From contig CALIRN010000107.1 in the NCBI GenBank assembly GCA_938042265.1, forward strand, positions 1-6,695: a stretch of DNA of 6,695 nucleotides, in the 5' to 3' direction. The DNA is from an uncultured Eubacteriaceae bacterium. GTDB lineage: Bacteria > Bacillota > Clostridia > Lachnospirales > CAG-274. Both the position numbers and the translations under genes were made by a program. Within the stretch, counting starts at the first letter, position 1. The number at the start of each line of letters is the position of its first letter. Of this stretch, positions 1-5,781 are shown one piece after another. The notes under the pieces are model-generated. The model was not told the origin of the DNA. It saw only the letters and a list, made by a program, of their open reading frames with translations, and did no database searches.

Positions 1-833
1 TTATATGTATATTAAACGGTATAATTGCAACATTTATAGAAGGGTTTGTAAAAAACGGGGTGGATAAAACTGCATATTTTGCTGCGTATACTGCAATTGC
101 AGGTATCCTTGCTGCAGGCTTTCGGGTATGTACGCAGTTGCTGACAGACGGAGCAGAGAAAATTGTCGAGATAATGCAGGCGGGTATTCCACTTATATTA
201 TGTATTGTGTCGGCGGACAGCGGAGGAGTAACAGCGGTAAGCTTTGCAGGCGTTTTAAGCCTTGCAGTGGGTGTTCTTGATACATTTGTAAAAAATCTGA
301 TAGTACCCCAGATTATATTTTCGGTTATGCTCGGTATGCTTAACTGTTTGTGGGATAGAACCATGGTAGGTAAACTGTCAGAGCTGTTTGCCTTTCTTGC
401 GGCATGGGAAATTAGAATTTGTGCATTTGTATTTGTAGGCTGTCTGACCTTAGGACGTATAGGTGTTGCACCGGCCTCAGCGGCGGCAGGCAAGGGAGTA
501 AGACTTGCTGTTGGTGCAGTGCCCGTAGTGGGTGGCCTGTTTGAAAACAGCCTGGAGGCGGTGGTAAGCTTTGTAGGTGCATTAAAGGGAGGAGTGGCTG
601 TTGCAGTTATTATAATTATTGCCGCTGCCTCGGGGGCTGGGATTATAAAGCTGTGTGCTGTTATGCTGATGTACAAGCTTACCGCTGCTCTGTCAGAACC
701 TATGGGAAATAAAAAAATTACTGAAATGATTGATTGCGTGGGAGAAGGAGTCAAGCTGTTAATTGGAGCATATTTTACTGTTATTATTATGTTTGTAACT
801 GCCGTAGGAGTTATGCTTGGCAGCTTTGGTTAG
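1..833 (+). CDS. spoIIIAE: Stage III sporulation protein AE, 5'-truncated by the window edge
   Basis: Polytopic membrane protein of the SpoIIIA complex, made in the mother cell and located in the outer forespore membrane, where with SpoIIIAA-AH and SpoIIQ it keeps the engulfed forespore active. The reading frame is open from base 3 with no stop, so the gene starts outside the window; the GTG at 60 is internal. The 276 residues seen are roughly the last two thirds of the protein (the B. subtilis protein is about 400 residues). Several long hydrophobic helices are visible. Family-typical stretches are KNLIVPQIIFSVMLGMLN, the VPVVGGLFENSLEAVVSF segment, and a late KLTAALSEPMGNKKI segment followed by a last membrane helix and a short tail. 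The stop codon TAG overlaps the ribosome binding site of spoIIIAF, so the two are probably translationally coupled. Identification rests on these motifs and on the AE-AF-AG-AH gene order. Confidence 0.93.
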   Translation, partial: ICILNGIIATFIEGFVKNGVDKTAYFAAYTAIAGILAAGFRVCTQLLTDGAEKIVEIMQAGIPLILCIVSADSGGVTAVSFAGVLSLAVGVLDTFVKNLIVPQIIFSVMLGMLNCLWDRTMVGKLSELFAFLAAWEIRICAFVFVGCLTLGRIGVAPASAAAGKGVRLAVGAVPVVGGLFENSLEAVVSFVGALKGGVAVAVIIIIAAASGAGIIKLCAVMLMYKLTAALSEPMGNKKITEMIDCVGEGVKLLIGAYFTVIIMFVTAVGVMLGSFG

Positions 834-845
834 GAGGAATGCAAA

Positions 846-1352
846 ATGATGGATATGCTGACCCAATATGTTAAAAACCTTGCATTGTTTATGATTTTTG
901 CCTCTGTATGCCAGATTATAATGCCTGAGGGGCGTTTTAAGGGAGCAGTATGCTTCGTTACAGGTATAATGCTTATGCTTATTATACTAAAGCCGGTTAA
1001 TGCAGTGCTTAATACAGATGGCAGAGCATGGCTTGAAACCAGTATAAGGCTTAATACTTATGCTGCACAAAATGAACTTGAGCAATATGGCAATAGCAGT
1101 ACAGATATGGTTATATCAGGTTTTGAAGCTGCCTGCGCCGATATGCTTGAAGGTGAGCTTGGTGCCGAAAAGGTCGGAATAAAAGCGGAAAATGGTGAAG
1201 AAGGGGTGTATATATCCGATATTACGGTAATTATAAAAAACGGTGATACAGAGAAAATTAAGAGTACAGCAGCACGTCTATGTGGTATAGATGAGAATAA
1301 GGTTACTGTAATAAAGGGAGGTGTTGATGAATATAATGAAGCAGATAAATAA
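846..1352 (+). CDS. spoIIIAF: Stage III sporulation protein AF
   Basis: Small membrane protein of the SpoIIIA mother cell-forespore channel. Of 168 residues, about 9-26 and 32-52 form two membrane helices. Between and within them lies the family signature IMPEGRFKGAVCFVTG followed by a hydrophobic run ending ILKPV (about residues 25-51). The rest, residues 53-168, is a soluble domain that ends in an alpha/beta region (VYISDITVIIKNG, then NKVTVIKGGV) resembling the ring-building-motif-like C-terminal folds of this complex. The start is ATG 846: AGGAGG at 832-837 lies 8 nt upstream, whereas the next ATG (849) is 11 nt away and less favoured. It is somewhat shorter than the B. subtilis protein (about 206 residues). 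The last 26 bases overlap the start of spoIIIAG in another frame. Confidence 0.92.
   Translation: MMDMLTQYVKNLALFMIFASVCQIIMPEGRFKGAVCFVTGIMLMLIILKPVNAVLNTDGRAWLETSIRLNTYAAQNELEQYGNSSTDMVISGFEAACADMLEGELGAEKVGIKAENGEEGVYISDITVIIKNGDTEKIKSTAARLCGIDENKVTVIKGGVDEYNEADK
1316..1329 (+). promoter_or_regulatory. Ribosome binding site that sets the spoIIIAG start, inside spoIIIAF
   Basis: GGGAGG at 1316-1321 lies 5 nt before ATG 1327. A GTG at 1321-1323 is in the same frame as spoIIIAG but overlaps the Shine-Dalgarno sequence, so it cannot be the start that this site serves. ATG 1336 would be 14 nt away. The site lies within the last codons of spoIIIAF, so translation of AF and AG is likely coupled. 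Confidence 0.7.
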
Positions 1353-1860
1353 AATATTTATGAATAAAAATATTGCTGTCATATTATATGCTCTTGTCGC
1401 AGCAGGCATTGTTTTTATGCTGTTTCCTCATAATAGCGGAGATAATATATCTGCTGTTAAGGAGAATAATGATAACAGGGAGGAGGCGGATTATAATTCT
1501 CCTGAGGAGGTGGAGCGCAGATTGGAGCAGATATTGGGTATGGCAGAGGGTACAGGCAGAGTCAAGGTGATGATTACATATAAAAACAACGGCAACCTGA
1601 TAGTAGCGGAGAATAAATCCGATGAGGAAAGCTCAGAAAATACATCAAAGAGGATAAGCAGTCAGAGAGATGTGGTATTTAATAATGAAAATATGCCCGT
1701 TATACTTTCAGAGGCTACTCCGGAGATAGAGGGTGTTGTAATAGTTGCAGAGGGCGGAGAAAGTATTGAGGTAAAAAACAGTCTGATAAGGGCTGCCGAG
1801 GCATTACTGGGTGTAGAGCCTCATAAAATAGAAGTATTAAAAATGAAAACGGAGGGTTAA
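1327..1860 (+). CDS. spoIIIAG: Stage III sporulation protein AG
   Basis: SpoIIIAG is a single-pass protein of the SpoIIIA channel. In B. subtilis its extracellular domain forms a large ring related to type III secretion ring-building motifs. Here the start chosen is ATG 1327, giving 177 residues; GGAGG ends 5 nt upstream, and a GTG two codons earlier overlaps that site. A short basic N-terminus is followed by one membrane helix at about residues 15-34. An acidic linker of about 25 residues follows, then the conserved region: EVERRLEQILGMAEGTGRVKV (about 61-81), a polar insert, PVILSEATPEIEGVVIVAEGG (about 124-144) and a C-terminal helix-strand ending HKIEVLKMK. These are the typical landmarks of the family. 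It is shorter than the B. subtilis protein (about 229 residues). It overlaps spoIIIAF by 26 nt and is 5 nt from spoIIIAH. Confidence 0.93.
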   Translation: MNIMKQINKIFMNKNIAVILYALVAAGIVFMLFPHNSGDNISAVKENNDNREEADYNSPEEVERRLEQILGMAEGTGRVKVMITYKNNGNLIVAENKSDEESSENTSKRISSQRDVVFNNENMPVILSEATPEIEGVVIVAEGGESIEVKNSLIRAAEALLGVEPHKIEVLKMKTEG

Positions 1861-1865
1861 ATAAT

Positions 1866-2585
1866 ATGTTTATGTTCAAAAAAAATCAGGTGGTAATCAC
1901 TGCACTTGTAGTTATGATTGCGGCGGCAGGCTATCTTAATTATATGGACAGTGTGCCGGGAGAAACCAGTGAGGTTATGCTTGTGGACGGTGATTCGGTG
2001 GAGGGTGTCCTGCCGGAGGATACGGCGGAGATTATTTCGCCGGATGAAAATATTGAAATTGCACAGGCTACAGAAGCTACCACTGCCAATACTGCATCTG
2101 GTGGGGAACAGGCGGCCATATCCGAGGACGGTGATACTGTAGCCGTAAATAGCAGCAGTACGGGTGACGATGCAGGTACGGCGGTATTTGTAAATTCGGG
2201 TGATGAGTCCTCCTATTTTATACAGGCTAAGCTTGAGAGGGAACAGTCCAGAGCTAAACAGAAGGACCTGCTTAATGAAATGCTTAACAATGAAAAACTG
2301 GATTCTCAGAAGAAAAGCGATGCAGCAGACCAGATGCTTGAAATACAAAAGCGTATTGAAAAGGAAACCGCTGCTGAGGCTATGATTGAGGCTAAGGGCT
2401 TTAAAGAGGTTTATGTAAGAATTGATGATGATACTGTTGATGTAGTTGTTGACAGGGCACAGCTTACTGACAGTGAAATTGCGCAAATTGAGGATATTGT
2501 AAAGCGCAAAACAGGTGCAGATGCGGATAAAATAAGAATTTCTCCTCTCAGAGGTCAGTCGGGTGAGAGCAGTACAAATAAATAA
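1866..2585 (+). CDS. spoIIIAH: Stage III sporulation protein AH, mother-cell partner of SpoIIQ
   Basis: SpoIIIAH reaches from the mother-cell side into the intermembrane space, where it binds forespore SpoIIQ and forms the channel ring; its fold is related to the YscJ/FliF ring proteins. The 239 residues comprise a short basic N-terminus, one membrane helix (about 8-26), a long acidic, Ala/Thr/Ser-rich low-complexity linker (about 27-115), a charged helix (YFIQAKLEREQSRAKQKDLL onward, about 117-175) and the terminal ring-forming domain (about 176-228: FKEVYVRIDDDTVDVVV, SEIAQIEDIVKRKTGADADK). The start is ATG 1866: GGAGG at 1851-1855 lies 10 nt upstream, against 16 nt for the alternative ATG 1872. 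It is about 20 residues longer than the B. subtilis protein (about 218), with the extra length probably in the linker. It is the last gene of its operon; an intrinsic terminator follows. Confidence 0.94.
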   Translation: MFMFKKNQVVITALVVMIAAAGYLNYMDSVPGETSEVMLVDGDSVEGVLPEDTAEIISPDENIEIAQATEATTANTASGGEQAAISEDGDTVAVNSSSTGDDAGTAVFVNSGDESSYFIQAKLEREQSRAKQKDLLNEMLNNEKLDSQKKSDAADQMLEIQKRIEKETAAEAMIEAKGFKEVYVRIDDDTVDVVVDRAQLTDSEIAQIEDIVKRKTGADADKIRISPLRGQSGESSTNK

Positions 2586-2587
2586 TT

Positions 2588-2622
2588 ATGGGCTGTCGTG
2601 AAAAGCGGCAGCTTATTTTTTT
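2588..2622 (+). terminator. Intrinsic terminator of the spoIIIA operon
   Basis: The arm GCTGTCG at 2592-2598 pairs with CGGCAGC at 2606-2612 (7 pairs, one G-U) around a 7-nt loop. Weaker outer pairs (two G-U, two A-T) extend the stem to 2588/2616. A run of seven T follows at 2616-2622. The hairpin starts 2 bases after the spoIIIAH stop codon, and separates the sporulation operon from the next unit. Confidence 0.88.
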
Positions 2623-2639
2623 GGCTTTGATACAAGTAA

Positions 2640-2662
2640 ACATATTAATTTTCATTATATGT
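2640..2662. repeat. Imperfect palindrome upstream of the dehydrogenase promoter, possible operator
   Basis: ACATATTAAT at 2640-2649 and ATTATATGT at 2654-2662 form nine complementary pairs with one unpaired T (2646) around a TTTC spacer. The element ends 7 bases before the -35 box at 2670. Position and symmetry fit a binding site for a dimeric regulator, but it is very A/T-rich and could be chance. I do not recognise it as the site of a known regulator. Confidence 0.35.
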
Positions 2663-2669
2663 GCTTTTA

Positions 2670-2698
2670 TTGACAAATAAAGGGTTTTGAGGTATAAT
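2670..2698 (+). promoter_or_regulatory. Consensus sigma-A promoter for the dehydrogenase/ABC transporter operon
   Basis: The -35 box TTGACA (2670-2675) and the -10 box TATAAT (2693-2698) both match the housekeeping consensus exactly, with the ideal 17-nt spacer. The start of transcription is predicted near 2705, leaving a leader of about 28 nt before ATG 2733. That leader has room for a ribosome binding site (GAAAGG, 2717-2722) but not for a T-box or riboswitch. Confidence 0.87.
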
Positions 2699-2732
2699 GC
2701 AACGTATATATGATGAGAAAGGTTGAGATCAG

Positions 2733-3821
2733 ATGAGTTTGGAAAATTACAGTGTTTATATGCCTGATTATTCCATTGGGGATAGGGTATATTCACAAAT
2801 CGGAAATATCTGTATGAACTATGGAAGCAAGGCGGTTATTATAGGCGGCAAAAAAGCCATGGCTGCTATTGTTGATTTCATTATAGAAAATACAGAGGCG
2901 GCAGGTATTGAAATTACGGGTAAGCTTTGGTATGGTGGAGAAGCAAGCTATGAAAACGTTTCGGCTCTTATGGACTGTTATGAGGTAAAGTCTGCTGACT
3001 ATATTTTTGCCGTAGGCGGGGGCAAGGCTCTTGATACATGCAAATGTCTGAGTATTAAGCTTAATAAGCCTGTATTTACGTTTCCTACAATAGCGTCAAC
3101 CTGTGCGGCGTGTACAAGTGTAGCTATTATGTACAATGCAGACGGAAGCTTTAAGGAGCCCTTCTTTTTTGAAAGACCGCCAATGCACGCATTTATCAAT
3201 ACAGAGGTTATAGCAAAAGCACCTTTCAGATATATGTGGGCAGGTATGGGTGATACCTACGCAAAATATTTTGAGTCAACCGTTTCTTCACGTGATGAAG
3301 AAATACCTCATTATTTTGACTTGGGCGCAACGGTCAGCCTTATGTGCTATAAGCCTATTTTAAAATACGGTAAAGCTGCACTTGAGCAGAACAAAAAGGG
3401 CGTCAGCGGTTACGAGCTGGAACAGTGCGTATTATCAATAGTTGTTACTACGGCTATTGCATCTATTCTGCTTACCCTGGAGCATACGGTACATTATAAC
3501 AGCGGACTTGCACATGCTGTTTTTTATGCCCTGACAAAGTATCCGCATATTGAACAAAGGCATCTCCATGGCGAGGTTGTAGGCTTTGGTGTGCTTATAC
3601 TGCTGCTGTGTGATAAGAATTATGAGGAGTTTAACAGGCTGTACACCTTTAATAAATCAGTGGGACTGCCTGTTGCACTTTCGGATATTGAAATATCGGA
3701 GGAACAGATTAAGGCGGTACTGCCTGCGGTGGTCAATGCTCCTGATGTTATCCATAACCCATATAAAATAACGGAAGAAATGTTAATTAATGCTTTTGAA
3801 GAGCTTAAAAAATATAATTGA
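2733..3821 (+). CDS. Iron-containing alcohol dehydrogenase family protein, glycerol dehydrogenase-like
   Basis: Predicted cytoplasmic NAD(P)-dependent dehydrogenase of the group III metal-dependent (GldA-like) family, 362 residues, normal family length. The N-terminal half is the nucleotide-binding domain with the motif AVGGGKALDTCK (about 93-104). The helical C-terminal half carries the metal site: Asp174 in AGMGDTYAKYFES, His261 in NSGLAHAVFYAL and His279 in RHLHGEVVGFG. Their spacing nearly matches Asp173/His256/His274 of Bacillus glycerol dehydrogenase, with the same 18 residues between the two His. The family segment PTIASTDAPTS reads PTIASTCAACTS here, so Cys124 replaces the Asp that contacts substrate in true glycerol dehydrogenases. 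The enzyme is probably active, but the substrate may not be glycerol and is unknown. ATG 2733 sits 10 nt after GAAAGG. It is first in an operon with an ABC importer; the next gene starts 22 nt after its stop. Confidence 0.88.
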   Translation: MSLENYSVYMPDYSIGDRVYSQIGNICMNYGSKAVIIGGKKAMAAIVDFIIENTEAAGIEITGKLWYGGEASYENVSALMDCYEVKSADYIFAVGGGKALDTCKCLSIKLNKPVFTFPTIASTCAACTSVAIMYNADGSFKEPFFFERPPMHAFINTEVIAKAPFRYMWAGMGDTYAKYFESTVSSRDEEIPHYFDLGATVSLMCYKPILKYGKAALEQNKKGVSGYELEQCVLSIVVTTAIASILLTLEHTVHYNSGLAHAVFYALTKYPHIEQRHLHGEVVGFGVLILLLCDKNYEEFNRLYTFNKSVGLPVALSDIEISEEQIKAVLPAVVNAPDVIHNPYKITEEMLINAFEELKKYN

Positions 3822-3843
3822 TTAGATGAGAGGAGAAACAATA

Positions 3844-4860
3844 ATGAAAAAGAGATTTATGAGAGCTTTGGGTTTAACAATGGCGGCAGCTATGCTTTTA
3901 ACAGGCTGTCAGGGTACTTCAACAGGTGACAGCGGTGAGCAGACTGTGGAAGATGCCGACAGTGGTGATAAAATAAAGGTAGGTGTTATCCAGATGGTGG
4001 AAAACGGTGCCTTTAATGATATGAGAGAGGGCTTTATTGAGGAGCTTAAGGCCAAGGGCTATACAGAGGACAAGTGTGAGATTACTTATGAAACGGCACA
4101 GGGAGATGCAACAAACCTGAATACCATATGCCAGAGTATGGTAAGCAACGGTATGGATTTGGTTTGTACAATCGCAACCCCTGCAACACAGGCTATGGTT
4201 AATCTTGAAAGCGGTATTCCTGTTGTATTTGTAGCTGTTTCCAACCCTGTTGCGGCAGGAGTTATTACCGATATGTCGGCTGCTCCGGATAAGAATGCAA
4301 CAGGTACCTCAAACGCTATCCCCGTAGAGGATATTTTTGCTCTTGCCGATGAGCTTACACCGGGACGTACAAATTACGGTATTTTATATAACACAAGTGA
4401 GGTAAACTCTGTTAATACTGTAAAGGATGCCAAGGAATATCTTGACAGCAAAGGTATTGAGTACACCGAGGCTGTTGTTACAAATTCCTCTGAAGTGCAG
4501 CAGGCGGCACAATCTCTTGCAGGCAAGGTTGATGCCATTTTTGTCCCTAATGACAGTGTAATTCAGGATGCAATGACTATGGTTACAGAGATTGCACGTG
4601 CAAATAAAATACCTGTATACGGTAGCTCTGCCGTAATGGTAGACAGCGGTGCTTTTGCTACCATTGCCATAAGTGACAGGGAAATTGGTGCAATTTCTGC
4701 CGATAAGGCAATAGAGATACTTGAGGGTAAGGCTGTATCAGAGGTGCTTGCCGAGGTAGTGCCTGCTGCAAATACAGTAGTTAATAAGACTACGGCAGAT
4801 GCTATCGGTATTGATTTGGAAGATAAAGCTGATATACAGTTTGTTGAAGATGTGCAGTAA
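3844..4860 (+). CDS. ABC transporter substrate-binding lipoprotein, TrpX-like (COG2984 / ABC_sub_bind)
   Basis: Extracellular lipid-anchored solute receptor of an ABC importer, 338 residues. The start is ATG 3844, with AGGAG at 3831-3835 eight nt upstream; the in-frame ATG 3826 lies upstream of that site and would spoil the signal peptide. The signal peptide is a basic MKKRFMR, a hydrophobic core, and lipobox LTGC with lipidated Cys22, followed by an acidic flexible linker to about residue 42. The two-lobed binding domain shows family landmarks: IKVGVIQMVENGAFNDMREGF (about 44-64), TAQGD (84-88), IATPATQA (110-117), PVVFVAVSNPVAAGV (126-140), TGTSN (153-157), ILYNTSEVNSV (180-190), VPNDS (234-238) and the ISDREIG segment (276-282). 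Characterised relatives bind aromatic amino acids, but the ligand here cannot be read from sequence, and the linked dehydrogenase argues for caution. The permease gene starts 15 nt downstream. Confidence 0.88.
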   Translation: MKKRFMRALGLTMAAAMLLTGCQGTSTGDSGEQTVEDADSGDKIKVGVIQMVENGAFNDMREGFIEELKAKGYTEDKCEITYETAQGDATNLNTICQSMVSNGMDLVCTIATPATQAMVNLESGIPVVFVAVSNPVAAGVITDMSAAPDKNATGTSNAIPVEDIFALADELTPGRTNYGILYNTSEVNSVNTVKDAKEYLDSKGIEYTEAVVTNSSEVQQAAQSLAGKVDAIFVPNDSVIQDAMTMVTEIARANKIPVYGSSAVMVDSGAFATIAISDREIGAISADKAIEILEGKAVSEVLAEVVPAANTVVNKTTADAIGIDLEDKADIQFVEDVQ

Positions 4861-4875
4861 AGCGGAGGCGGTTTA

Positions 4876-5781
4876 ATGCTACTTGTATTTGGCTCCCTGC
4901 AGCAGGGTTTTATATATGCAATGCTTGCACTGGGAATATATATCAGCTTCAGAATATTAAACATTCCGGATCTTACGGCAGAGGGTAGCTTCACGTTTGG
5001 TCTTGCGGTATCTGCTGTAATTACCATGGCAGGACACCCTGTGGCGGCACTTGCAGCAGCTGTGGTTGCAGGTCTGCTTGCAGGCTGTGTTACGGGTATT
5101 ATACAGACAAAGCTTAGAGTGCATCCGGTTCTTGCAGGCATACTTACTATGAGCGGTCTTTATTCAATAAATCTGTTGGTTATGGGTAAAAGTTCAAATG
5201 TATCTCTTATAGGCAATGATACGGTGTTCAAGCTTGTACAGTCAATCGGTTTTAGTCAGAATGGTGCAAAGCTTGCAGTTTCGTTTTTGGCTGCAATAGC
5301 TGTACTTGTTGTAATAATAGTTTTTTTTAAAACCCAGATTGGTCTTTGTATACGTGCAACAGGTGATAATGAGGCAATGGTAAGAGCTTCTTCAATTAAT
5401 GTTGATGCAACCAAAATACTGGCACTTGCAATCAGCAATGCTCTTATTTCTCTTTCCGGAGGTCTGCTTGCCCAGTATCAGGGCTTTGCGGATATTAACT
5501 CGGGTGTAGGTATACTGGTGGTAGGACTTGCGTCAGTTATTATAGGCGAAGCATTTGTAGGTAGGCGAGGCGTTACGGCAGGCTTTATTTCGGCGCTTAT
5601 CGGCAGTATTGTTTATCGGTTTATTGTAGCTGTTGCCATTAATTCAAGCGTATTCCCTGCTTTTCTGCTTAAGCTGGTATCTGCGGTTATTGTTGCGGTT
5701 GCTCTTTCACTGCCTACAATTAAATATCATATTGAGCGCAGTAAAATCAAAAAGGAGGCTCTTAAAAATGTTGGAAATTAA
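4876..5781 (+). CDS. ABC transporter permease, TrpY-like (BPD_transp_2, COG4120)
   Basis: Membrane channel subunit of the importer, 301 residues, related to the LivH/LivM branched-chain amino acid and sugar permease superfamily. It has about eight to nine hydrophobic helices, roughly at 8-28, 36-53, 55-75, 86-104, 133-152, 179-197, 209-228, 236-254 and 262-281. The N-terminal region ALGIYISFRILNIPDLTAEG is characteristic of this permease group. The cytoplasmic loop GLCIRATGDNEAMVRASSIN (about 156-175) corresponds to the coupling segment that docks on the ATPase. The basic C-terminus (RSKIKKE) is cytoplasmic. ATG 4876 follows GGAGG (4864-4868) by 7 nt. Its last 14 bases overlap the start of the ATPase gene, and the ATPase ribosome binding site lies inside this gene, so production of the two subunits is likely coupled. 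Confidence 0.91.
   Translation: MLLVFGSLQQGFIYAMLALGIYISFRILNIPDLTAEGSFTFGLAVSAVITMAGHPVAALAAAVVAGLLAGCVTGIIQTKLRVHPVLAGILTMSGLYSINLLVMGKSSNVSLIGNDTVFKLVQSIGFSQNGAKLAVSFLAAIAVLVVIIVFFKTQIGLCIRATGDNEAMVRASSINVDATKILALAISNALISLSGGLLAQYQGFADINSGVGILVVGLASVIIGEAFVGRRGVTAGFISALIGSIVYRFIVAVAINSSVFPAFLLKLVSAVIVAVALSLPTIKYHIERSKIKKEALKNVGN

Noticed and set aside
1878..1885. Run of eight A near the start of spoIIIAH
   Set aside because: It encodes the basic Lys-Lys-Asn stretch before the membrane helix, as expected; nothing suggests programmed slippage.
1857..2486. Long open frame on the - strand opposite spoIIIAH (209 codons)
   Set aside because: It is an antisense shadow of a well-supported gene. 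Its translation is rich in Ile, Tyr, His and Cys without domain logic, and no convincing ribosome binding site precedes it.
2699..2732. Possible T-box leader before a TrpXYZ-like transporter
   Set aside because: The leader predicted from the promoter is about 28 nt and has no specifier hairpin or TGG-containing T-box sequence; the 22-nt gap before the binding-protein gene is also far too short.
2548..2796. Open frame on the - strand across the spoIIIAH terminator and the operon promoter
   Set aside because: It runs across the terminator hairpin and consensus promoter, overlaps both flanking genes, and its translation resembles no protein I know.
4563..5141. Open frame on the - strand across the binding-protein/permease junction (192 codons)
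   Set aside because: Its translation is Ser/Ala/Thr/Pro-rich and low in complexity, as expected from the complement of Ala/Val-rich coding sequence. It runs through two clearly coding genes on the other strand.
5321..5334. Run of eight T followed by four A in the permease gene
   Set aside because: It could in principle cause slippage, but it encodes an ordinary Phe-Phe-Lys stretch in frame, and a single homopolymer in an A/T-rich genome is no evidence of phase variation.
5633..5767. Upstream extension of the ATPase frame inside the permease gene
   Set aside because: The extra 45 residues are a frame-shifted shadow of the permease. AAAGGAGG at 5751-5758 clearly serves ATG 5768, where the ATPase domain begins.
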